This document shows positions 10,874-19,665 of a DNA stretch of 64,000 bases, piece after piece. A program made the translations under genes and the position numbers. The notes beneath the pieces are model-generated. The model searched no databases. It had not been told where the DNA came from and was given only the letters and a program-made list of their open reading frames with translations. Origin of the DNA: Isochrysis galbana (Eukaryota; Haptophyta; Isochrysidales; Isochrysidaceae); assembly GCA_018136815.1 (NCBI GenBank), contig CM030944.1, positions 2,519,834-2,583,833 on the forward strand, written 5' to 3'. Each line of letters starts with the position of its first letter. Positions within the stretch are counted from its first letter, which is position 1.

Positions 10874-11582
10874 ATCCTCTCTTGTTTTCCTTGTTTTTCG
10901 AGATCCAGACTCCCGATTTTCGAAAATCGAGACCTTGCTTTTCGAAAATAAGGGTCTCGATTCACGATCGGCGGTCGCGTAGACCGGCCCTTAGAATGTA
11001 GAGAAACGGAAACGGCTGGGAGGTGCTCTCTGTGTGGCGATGATGTAGAAGATAGAGATGAGCTGGGGATACGGGGGGGGGGGGAAGCAGCAGCAGTTAT
11101 TAGAGGGGATCATCCGACTTTTCGGCAGTTGAGAGAAAGAGGGGGTTCGGCTTGAAGAAGAGAGGGAACAGTATATATATAAACACAGGGGGGGGGAGGG
11201 GGAGGAAGACGGAGGAGGAGAGAGGGGGGGGGTTGTTAGACTACTGGTACATAGAGGGACGGTACTCATACTTTAGAGAAGTGAAGAGAGAGGAGAAGAG
11301 CTATTAGAGAAGAGGCAACGAGAGAGAGAGAGTCAGAATCATAGGGGAACAGTACTTTTACATAGGGAAAAGGAGTTGGGGGTGGGGGCAGAGAGAGAGA
11401 GGGAAGAAGGAGAAGGGTGGGTAGAGAGAAGAACAGCGGAGAGAGAGAGGATCAGGGAGAGAGAGCAGGTGGGGGTGTGGGAGGAAGAGCGAAGGGAGAG
11501 AGAGAGAGAGGAGAAGGACGAGAGAGAGAGGGAGGGAGAGAGAGAGAGTGCGGACCCTCGTGGCGTGTGCTCGAGCGGCCTG
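10874..11582 (+). repeat. Purine-rich low-complexity tract upstream of a coiled-coil gene
   Basis: From about 11000 to 11570 the plus strand is almost entirely A and G (GAGAGA runs, G runs at 11072 and 11190). This is the probable 5' region of the gene starting at 11583. Such homopurine DNA can form triplex or H-DNA. No gene is seen in it. Confidence 0.6.
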
Positions 11583-14170
11583 ATGGATGACTTCTCGGCG
11601 CTCGCCGCACGCGCCGCCCAGATGCTCGCCCTCGACCCGCTCGCCCAGTTCGAGGAGCTTCCTCCAATGGAGCCTCTCTCGACTGAAGGGCTCTCCTCTG
11701 CTGCCTCCAAGGGAGTGGGAGGGGGAGGGGGAGGGGGGGGGGAGGGGCCAGGGGCCAGGGGAAGGCGCGGAAGAGCGGTGGTGCGCCTTCGCGCGCGCCC
11801 ATTCCGCCCCCGCCCACAAACCTACCCTCTCTCTCCGAGATGGCCGCTGCGCGAGTGCATGACCGCAACGCCTCGCTGGCGGACTTTGCGGCTCCGCCCA
11901 AGGAGAGGAGCATCACGAGCGAGGGACGGAAGCCGCCGGGAAAGGTGAGGATCTCGGCTGAAGAGCGGAGCCGGTCGACCGTACAGGCGCTGGACGCTGT
12001 CATGTCACGACTCGATCCGGAGGAGGCGAGCCTCATTGCTCGTGCGCAGGCACTCATATCGGGCGACCTTGACACCACGACGCAGGTACTGGCCGCCGGC
12101 ACGGGCAGCCGCGCCCACGCGCGGCCGGGCTTCTCCGGGAGGATGCGCCCCTCATCTGGCGCGCCCGTCGGGTCGGGCGCAAAGGCGGCCGCCGTGAAGC
12201 GTCGAGGCCCGCCCAACTCGGCGCCGGCCGGTAACCTCTCCGAAGCCATGAGCAGGTGTGGCGACGGATTGCTGCGGAGTGCAGTCCCGCAAGCGCTCGA
12301 GTTGCAAGAGGCGGCGCGGGAGCGGGTGAGGGCACGTGCTCAGGCGCAGGCTGAAGCGAGGCGCGCAGATGCGGAGGCGAAAGCCGAGGCCGAGGCGGCC
12401 AGGGCCGCGGCCCGAGAGAAGGCGGAGATTCACCGAGCAGCAATCGATGCGCGGCTCAAGGCGGAACGTGCGCGCAAGGCGGCGGCTGAACGAGCGAGCA
12501 GGGAGAAGGAAGCGGCGGACGCGGCGTTGCGCGAGGAGAGAAGACAGCTTGAGGCCGAGAAGGCGGAGCTGCACCGGCAGAAGCTCTCGTGGGAGCTCAG
12601 TCGGAGGAAGGCGATTGAACGCGAGCGACAGTCAAGGGCCCAGTTGGAAGCGGAAGAGATGAAAGCGCAGGAGGCTGCGCGATCTGCAGAGATTGCTCGT
12701 CAGGCGGAAATCCGCGCGGCAGAGCGCGTACGAGCGCGGCGGGCGCAGGAGCAGGCGGAACGGGAGCGCGCTCAGGCGGCGGAGCTGGAGGAGGTTATCA
12801 CCAAGATAGACCCGGAAGAGAGGGCGATGCGCGATGAGACCGCTAAGGCCGCCCAGGCAGCAGCGGCGGCGCGACTTCGCCAGAGGCGGCTGGAGCGCGA
12901 CGTTGCTGCCGGAGACTATTGTGACTCTGGCCCGCCGAGCACGTTAGGCAAGACTGGGGTCGGCGGCGGCTACGGTGCTGCTGGATACGGTCGTCGGCAG
13001 CCAAGTCGGCAAGTGCAAGTAATTGGCGACGAGTCGGACGCCATGTCTGAGCGGCGGTGGGCGAGACGCGCTCCCGTAGAGGGCGCGAATGCTGCCGACA
13101 AGTACGACGACTTGGACGATGAGGTGGATGAGGATTCCATCCATTCACCCTTCAAAGCGCATGACGAAAGAGCGTCCAACCGAGGGGCTGCTGGCCGAGG
13201 TCGGGTCCTTGCAACGGCATTGCAGCGTGAGAACGGGAGGGACGGAAGTGATCGCAAGAGTGGAGGGGCGGGTAGTGTCGGGCGCACACGGGCAAGTTTG
13301 CAAGCGGACGAAAGTGATAGGGATAGAGCACGACATCCTGATGATTTGGGCGGGCGTGATGTGCCGCGGAAGGGTAGGGCAAGCGGTCGGGATGAGTCCC
13401 GCCGAACCTCGCGTAACAGCAATGGCTGTGAGACGGGGTTCGTGGCAGGCTTGCGCTGGAGGATTTCTGACGGACCCCATGTCGGGCAGAACGACGAGGA
13501 CGATTCCGCTTCGCGACGCAGCAGTGTCGGAAAAGACGCGCGCCACTTCGAGCAGCTCGTGCCAAATCCGAGCTGGCACGCCAATAATGATGGGCGGGGG
13601 CCGCACGATGACGAGGACGAGCTCACACGCGGGTTGCATGCTGAGCTGGTCCAGCTGCGTCAGCTTCGCGCTAGCGAGACTGGCTCCTCCAAGGCAACTT
13701 CGCGTGCCGGTGCACCTTTATCGGGGAACATGCGTGATGGTTGCGCACCTTCCCACGTACCGCCGCAGCGACAACGGCAGCAACCCCCTGCCAACAGGAA
13801 TGGTTGCATCGAGCATGGCCGTGCACAGAGTGAACAGTTTGACACGGCGATCGAGCGGATGGGACGTCACATTGCTCATCAGCAGGAGCAGGTGGAGCGT
13901 GACATCCGGTCGTGTGAGCAAAATGTCCAAGCCGTAGACTTAGCCGCAGCTGGGCCCGGGCTCGCAGAACGGCGTTGCATAGATGAATTGCCCCGGGATC
14001 CCGAAAGCGAGTCGACTATTAGCCCTACAACGGTGAGCTCGGTGTCGACGGCGACCGCTGGGCGCCATCGCAAGCGCAAGGTGTGGAAGCGGCCGCCCGT
14101 GCCGTTGGACAAGGTGATCGAGGCCGAGGATGCGGCAGCTCTCTTGCGCTCGCTACCAGAGGTCCCTTGA
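11583..14170 (+). CDS. Large coiled-coil protein, function unknown
   Basis: The main open frame ends at 14170, 776 codons from an internal Met at 11840. Extending upstream without a stop gives PIPPPPTNLPSLSEM, so 11840 is not the true start. A likelier N-terminus is MDDFSALAARAAQMLALDPL at 11583, in another frame; the two frames meet at a G-rich run (11715-11745), so a homopolymer miscount or a short intron there is likely. Residues about 155-325 (from 11840) are Ala/Arg/Glu-rich heptads (EKAEIHRAAIDARLKAERAR), a long coiled coil. The middle is charged and disordered; the C-terminus ends KRKVWKRPPVPLDKVIEAED. It looks cytoskeletal or centrosomal, but no named family is recognised. Confidence 0.65.
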
Positions 14171-14340
14171 TGTTGGAGTTCCGCTCTATGAGGCTCAGTG
14201 AATAATGCGTATTGCGGTAGACGTCGAGAAGGTGAACCTACTGGGAGCTCGAAAGAAAGGCTATTCAATCTTGACCTGAGGGGTGAAGATCGTAAATCGG
14301 ACGTGCGATCGTAAGGACGGTAGTTGTGTTCTTTGTTCTT

Positions 14341-15469
14341 ATCCTCCGTCATGAAAAAAAAAACTTCTTAATATTCTCGCCGCGCGCGCGACTTTGCACG
14401 GTATCTTCGCAGCCTCGCCCGTTTCCCTTCACTCCCCCTACACCTGCCTTGCGGCTCGTCCCCTCGTGCTCTACCTAGGGGCTGGGTGTCGTGGGTCTCC
14501 AGTGGCAGACGGTGTGTGCCGATTCGCGATGGCCTGTTTCGCGCCTTCCTCCTATGCCATCGGGCTACCGGCTATTGTGTGTTTGCTCCTTGTGCTGGGT
14601 GTCAGGCAGCTGTGGTCAGTGTGTCTAGGGCCTACTTTAGGATGGTGGGCGGCTCGCGGCGCGGGGTCGCTTGGTTAGGCTAGTCGCTCTGCTATGTTGA
14701 GGGCTTCCGCTACCAGAGATAGATTCGTGCTCATGACTAGGGCGCCTTTGTTGCTAGTTAAGAAGACAGGGGCGCTGAGGTCGTGTGGAGATTTGATTTT
14801 CGGCTTCCTTCCCAGGGAGGCCTTGCGCGTGCGTGCGGTTGAGAAGTTGTCCGGAGGTTCCCGACCTCTGACGAGGGCCGTGAACCTGCTTAGGACTCTT
14901 TCGATAACCGGTACGTGGTGGAAGGTGTGATTTTCGAATTCCACTTTGTAGAAGTCGCTTATGATGTATCTCCATGCTATTAGGTAGAGGGCTTTAAGGC
15001 TATCCGGCGTCGGGGAATTCGGGTATGCGAATAGTGTGTCTTTGATTTTTTGAGTCGTCGATCTGTCTTTCGCCGGGGTGTACCCCGCTACGGCTTCTAT
15101 GGTTTGAAATATCGGAAGCGTGGACGGGCATCTAGCTAGGTGCGTCGAGTTTTCTCTGTGTTTCCCGCAGAGTCTACATCTTGTGGTGGTCGCCGCTGCG
15201 AACCGGTTTCGCGTACCCAGCCTCCTATGGGTAACGTGCTTGAAGTGCAGGTGTTTGTCTGTGTGTTTTAGTAGGGGGTGGGTATAGAGTTTCGCCACGT
15301 GCTTCCATTCATCGTGCGTTAGGTCTAGCTTGCGGGCCCACGCCTCTCGCGCTGGCTGAGGTTTGTTGCGGGGGCCGTCCCCTTTGAGCTCTCGCGTTAT
15401 ATCCGACACGGTGATTTGGTCTAGTTGTGTTTTTTCGTTAAGCGTGTACTCATCCTCCGTCATGAAAAA
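14341..15469 (-). mobile_element. 5'-truncated LINE with 18-bp target-site duplication
   Basis: Minus-strand insertion bounded by direct repeats ATCCTCCGTCATGAAAAA at 14341-14358 and 15452-15469. The ORF (15463 down to 14675) encodes the ORF2 C-terminus. It contains a zinc-knuckle-like CRLCGKHRENSTHLARC, typical of the post-RT region of L1/Tx1-type LINEs, then DFYKVEFENHTF.. shared with the LINE at 10229. Its first residues (MTEDE) come from the duplicated target. The 3' UTR (14674-14359) ends GAATATTAAGAAG plus a T run. 5' truncation and a long duplication are hallmarks of target-primed reverse transcription. The insertion sits beside what looks like another element's tail (15470 on). Confidence 0.82.
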
Positions 15470-16018
15470 TTCTTAAATACTCACACCCCTTACGCAGCAC
15501 GCAGCCGCAGGCAGCTTGTGGCTTTTGGTGCAGCATCTAGCTTTGACCACCGCGTCCTTTACCCCGCCCAAAACCTAAGAAAAAGGAACGATGGGAGGGG
15601 GGGGGGGGGGGAGTGTGGTAGGGGATGGGGCGATGACAGCGGTGGCCCGGTGAAGGGAGCAAGCGCATCTAGTAGCTCAGCGGACACCTTCAAGATATTT
15701 TAAGCATGGACACGCTACCTGTCGAGCCGTGGGCGTACGCTCATCGAGCCATACCCGGGCCGTTATCGTGCAATGCGAGGCTCATGCTCGTGGCTCGTGG
15801 GCGACTACTCCCACGAGAACTCCAAGATCGAAAAGACCACATTCATTGGAGACGAGGCGGTCGTCGCATACCTCTGCATGGAATACATCAGGGCGGTCGT
15901 GCAGCCAAAGTCGCGTTCCGTCAAAAGAGGACCACAATCTGTTTTCTTTTAAGTTATGAACAATATTGGTACAAAACAAGGCTGTGTATAGAAACTTTTT
16001 TTTAAAATAAAGTCGCCG
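15470..16018 (+). other. Unassigned region with a possible coding remnant
   Basis: A LINE-tail-like start (TTCTTAAATACTCAC) is followed by a G run (15598-15611). At about 15741-15953 a plus frame gives a very protein-like segment (LIEPYPGRYRAMRGSCSW..KIEKTTFIGDEAVVAYLCME) that stops in PQSVFF. The last bases (AAGTCGCGTTCCGTCAAAAG) occur inverted at 59571-59590, so this may be the end of a DNA transposon rather than a host exon. I do not recognise the family. Confidence 0.35.
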
Positions 16019-16690
16019 TGTTTCGTTTACGCAGCACATGTGATTACTTGCAATCATTGAGCACGCCGTGCGTATGCGCATCGACTTCCCCCTCGCAAGG
16101 GCGCCGTGCGTGCGCATAGAAACTTTTTTCCCTAAGGCCCACATTAATGTAAAGTAGCCATATACGAGATGTTTCGTTTGCGCAGCACGTGTGATTGCTT
16201 ACAATCATTGTGCACGCCGTGCGTATGCACATCGGCTTCCCCCCCCCCCCCCGCGGGGCGCCGTGCGTGCGCATAGCAACTTCCAGGAAGGTGCACGCCG
16301 TGCGTTCACTCTTTCCGCGGGGGGACTCTGAGCGCGGAGGACGGGCGGAACAAAGTGTGATTGCGTTTCGTTTACGCAGCACATGTGATTACTTGCAATC
16401 ATTGAGCACGCCGTGCGTATGCGCATCGACTTCCCCCTCGCGAGGGCGCCGTGCGTGCGCATAGAAACTTTTTTCCTTAAGGCCCACATTAACGTAAAGT
16501 AGCCATATACGAGATGTTTCGTTTGCGCAGCACGTGTGATTGCTTGCAATCATTGTGCACGCCGTGCGTATGCGCATCGGCTTCCCCCCCCGCGGGGCGC
16601 CGTGCGTGCGCATAGCAACTTCCAGGAAGGTGCACGCCGTGCGTTCACTCTTTCCGCGGGGGGACTCTGGACGCAGAGGCGGTCGGGAAC
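16019..16690. repeat. Tandem duplication of a ~345-bp unit
   Basis: The unit from GTTTCGTTTACGCAGCACAT to about 16363 is repeated from about 16368 to 16690 with a few changes, mainly the length of a C run. Each unit contains two sub-repeats built round ATCATTG(A/T)GCACGCCGTGCG, so the array is a duplication of an older duplication. The GCACGCCGTGC core is palindromic. Confidence 0.8.
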
Positions 16691-17157
16691 CGCGGGGGCA
16701 CCCCTGGGACCGGTGAAAATATTACCGTATATTGCGAAAACACTAACGTAAACGATCGAGGTCTTGGGGTCTCTCCGCTCCCCCGGGGCCCCCTCCCCCG
16801 GGTCCCCTCCTCCCCCCTCTCATCGACCTACCAGAGAGAGACGGCTCCTACTGCCTGCCTCCCTCCTCCCTCCTCGCTCACCCTCCAGCTCTCTCCTCGC
16901 CCTCGTCTTCCTCACGATGGTGGCGACTCGGCGCGCATCGGTACGGTCCTCCGTCCTCTCGTCTCGTGCTCCTGCTCGCTGGTTTCGTTCGACTCGCTCG
17001 ACACCGCCACCTGTCGACTGGACGCCGAGCGCAAGCGCTGCTCGCACGACTCGTTCCTCTTCTTGCTCCAAGGGCGCGGCGGAGGACAGATGTGCGCTTC
17101 CACTCAAGTAGCCTCCCGCTGCTCATGGAAGCTATTCTGATGGTCATGCTTTCCAAT
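16691..17157 (+). other. Segment duplicated at 32986-33090; possible exon
   Basis: About 105 bp at 16966-17070 recur at 32986-33090. In one plus frame both copies encode DTATCRLDAERKRCSHDS, and several differences inside this core are third-position (ACC/ACG, GAC/GAT), which hints at selection on protein. Flanks differ. No full gene can be built around either copy. Confidence 0.35.
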
Positions 17158-17543
17158 CTACTCGGCAACTGCCCCCCATCGTCTCGCTTGCGCCCCATGT
17201 GGCATTGGACTGGGCAATCTTCGAAAGTGAACATTTTGAGCGTCGGCCTTCTTGAACAGGAGAGCATTGCAAGCCTCTTCCGACAGCTGGGCGTAGACCT
17301 CGTCGAAGGGTGAGGGACTGAAGTGCGCGGCGCGCGCAAAGGTAACATAGAGACGTACTTCTCGTTCGCCTTTCGCAAGCAAGCTGGACGTGTGCACACC
17401 AGCCCGCTCCTTCTTTTCTACGGGGGGGAAGTCGATGCGCATATACCGACCGTGATGAACTAGCGTGCATGCAAATGCTGCTCGCTGGGTACCAAGGATT
17501 GTGTCACGGAAATAGACCACAGTGTCTGTGCTCAGGTGTCTGG
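17158..17543 (-). CDS. Hypothetical protein fragment
   Basis: A minus frame gives a protein-like sequence (LSTDTVVYFRDTILGTQRAA, RLYVTFARAAHFSPSPFDEV, LSEEACNALLFKKAD) with balanced composition and no low complexity. Reading upstream it runs into the inverted repeat at 17544-17596 just after a possible acceptor (CTTTCTCCAG). No family is recognised. The evidence is only the quality of the reading frame; it might be the 3' exon of a gene whose upstream part was separated by the inverted-repeat element. Confidence 0.35.
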
Positions 17544-18313
17544 AGAAAGGGACGTCTGTAGTGTGAACTGGTGTTTTGTGTCCGCTTAGCGTTTTCAATA
17601 TGTCCCACGGGAGAGTGCGCGACCCAGCTGTCCATGTACTCGGCAACGAGTACGAACTCTACTTCACGCACTACAGGGGCAACCCAGCGGCCATGTTCAA
17701 CGGGGGGAGCGCCAATGCGTACACCGTCCGTTTGTTCGGACGGTGGATTGGAGAACATTCAGTGAGGCCATGGATGTGAGCCCACCTGGTTTCGCATCTC
17801 CCGACGCGCCAGTTGTTTGGCGAAACTCGACTATAATTGCATTTCAGGCATATCCAGACAAGTCTCTTGGCGGAAAGAAGTCTGGGCTCTACTTTTCTCG
17901 GCTCAGGCCAGGAGCTGGGCGTGCGAGAATATGGAGCAAGCCTAGATCATTCTTGCGGGAGGTACTGGAGCTGCCATGGAATAGCGCTGGGCGGGCTATT
18001 CGCGGGAGCGGAGGCATCATGCGAAGGCGAGGTGGGCGGCGCCAAGCCGGCAGCCTCCCTCACATTGGGGTCCAGGTCGTCGGAATCCATGGGGGCACCA
18101 CAGGGCACAGGGGCACCGCGACGGGTAGCGTCTCTCTCTTATAATTTTAACAAGATCTAATGTTAAACAACTACAATACAACTGTGGAACATCTGATCGC
18201 TCAATTCTACTGATGTCCCACTATTGACGGAACGACACCTCACGAAATAACGTTATGTGCGAAAACGCTAAGCGGACACAAAACACCAGTTCACACTACA
18301 GACGTCCCTTTCT
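17544..18313. mobile_element. Element bounded by a perfect 53-bp inverted repeat
   Basis: Positions 17544-17596 and 18261-18313 are exact reverse complements over 53 bp (outer end AGAAAGGGACGTCTG). The 664 bp between them hold a beta-propeller-like gene fragment. This looks like terminal inverted repeats of a non-autonomous DNA transposon that has captured host sequence, but I see no convincing target-site duplication, so another origin (fold-back duplication) is possible. Confidence 0.6.
17599..18100 (+). pseudogene. Glycosyl-hydrolase-43-like five-bladed propeller fragment
   Basis: Two adjacent segments in different frames read like blades of a GH43/GH32-type beta-propeller: RDPAVHVLGNEYELYFTHYR with NAYTVRLFGRW, then SPDAPVVWRNSTIIAFQAYP and KKSGLYFSRLRPGAGRARIW. 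A GTGAGG donor-like site at the end of the first segment could mean an intron. Such enzymes act on polysaccharides. Only part of a fold is present, and it lies within the inverted-repeat element, so it is probably a captured or decaying gene piece. Confidence 0.4.
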
Positions 18314-18733
18314 GGGTTAATATACAGTCGATCAAAAAAAAATGTGTAAGGGCACACAACCACCTAGGGAAGCGAGGGGAAGGGGTATGCGGTGTGGTGT
18401 GCGGTGGGGTATGTCAAGCTCTACGCGCAACGGAGCGGCCATTGGTAGCACAATCGCACCATCCAACTCATTTCGACAGAGCTTTGGGAGGGTCACCTAA
18501 CGGCTGCCCAAGAAAACTGCCCAAAAGTGCTCAGAGGAGCGAGCTGGGTCGGCTGCGTCCGCCGTTGGGTCGGCTGCGTCCGCCGTTGGGTCGGTTGCGC
18601 CCTCTCTGTCAAGACTCCCTTGCGTCTAGGCTCAGGCCAAAATATCCCGTTTTTTACCCCAATATATCCCTGGCACATATCCCGTTTACAGTGTGTGCGA
18701 AAAGTTTTTTTTACCCATAATGGCAATAATACA
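18314..18733 (+). other. 5' flank of the IS5-like transposase gene with a 21-bp tandem repeat
   Basis: Contains 2.7 copies of TGGGTCGGCTGCGTCCGCCGT at 18545-18600, then an AT-richer stretch before the transposase start. The sequence just before the inverted repeat (18180-18235) resembles 35010-35065, including TGACGGAACG. Confidence 0.5.
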
Positions 18734-19477
18734 ATGGATATCAGAGCACGTGGAGCAATCACATCCGCTGTAAATTCTCTACTACCCAATGCTGGTGGTA
18801 GACCAAGAGCTGATTTGAACCTCATGTTGGACAGGATGTGTCATATTTTGTGGGCTGGGGCGCCATGGAGGTCTCTCGGATCGGGATACAGCACGGTGCA
18901 CGGCACATTCATGAAATGGAGCAGAATGGGTGTTTTTGAGACCGCGTATCGAGCGCTTCTCAGGCTTGAAAGAAGACAAACGGCAAGGAGGTGCACGTTC
19001 CATTGCATCGATTCTACCTTTGTGAAAAATATATATGGACGAGATTGCATTGGTAGAAACCCAACTGACCGAGGAAGGAAGGCTACCAAGGTATCAGCGC
19101 TGGTTGACCAAGACGGTATTCCAATTTCACTTCGCTTCTTTCCCGCGAATATTTCAGACCAAGTCACAGTCAGAGAGACTTTGCAGCATGCTCCGCGGCC
19201 ACGCCGAGGTACTGCACTGTATGCGGACAAAGGATACGATTCGCATAACAACCGATGCATTATGCGCTCTTTCGGGTACGTCGAACGCATATCGAGAAGA
19301 AGACACCATACTCATCGTCTTGTCAACCGACGCAGAAACGTAGTGGAGAGAACATTCTCCTGGCTCGATAAATGTAGACGTCTCCTTGTCCGATACGACT
19401 CTACGATCCTTGCATATGAAGCTTGGACATGGCTAGGGTGCATTCGAATTCTGGGTCGGCGAATTCAACCTGCGTAA
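18734..19477 (+). CDS. IS5-like DDE transposase, intact
   Basis: 247 codons starting at MDIRARGAITSAVNSLLPN. The N-terminal half is the helical DNA-binding part of IS5-family transposases (GGRPRADLNLMLDRMCHILW, then GAPWRSL). The catalytic residues are present: Asp in HCIDSTFVK, Asp in LYADKGYDS, and Glu in NVVERTFSWLDKCRRLLVRY, which is the IS5 signature. Length is normal for the family (about 250 aa), with no stop or frame break. It would cut and paste its own element. Terminal inverted repeats were not found with certainty. A 45-bp stretch matching codons near GSGYSTV recurs at 58122-58166, so other copies existed. Horizontal origin from bacteria or a virus is possible but not shown. Confidence 0.88.
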   Translation: MDIRARGAITSAVNSLLPNAGGRPRADLNLMLDRMCHILWAGAPWRSLGSGYSTVHGTFMKWSRMGVFETAYRALLRLERRQTARRCTFHCIDSTFVKNIYGRDCIGRNPTDRGRKATKVSALVDQDGIPISLRFFPANISDQVTVRETLQHAPRPRRGTALYADKGYDSHNNRCIMRSFGYVERISRRRHHTHRLVNRRRNVVERTFSWLDKCRRLLVRYDSTILAYEAWTWLGCIRILGRRIQPA

Positions 19478-19665
19478 CACAGCAGCGCGCATACCAAGCG
19501 GCGCGCATATTGCGCAGCGCTTACTGTAGGTATGCACACCATTGCTCGTGCATAGCTCAGTTTTCAGAGATAGGTACGCTACGGCAACCCAGGGCATGGG
19601 TCGAGCGAGCGTAACTACAAAACGTTTACGGGATGAGGCGGAAAACGTGGCAGGCGGAGGCGTGG
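19478..19665. other. Spacer between transposase and tandem array
   Basis: GC-rich spacer with direct repeats of GCGCGCATA; a possible right end of the IS5-like element but no inverted repeat identified. Confidence 0.3.
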
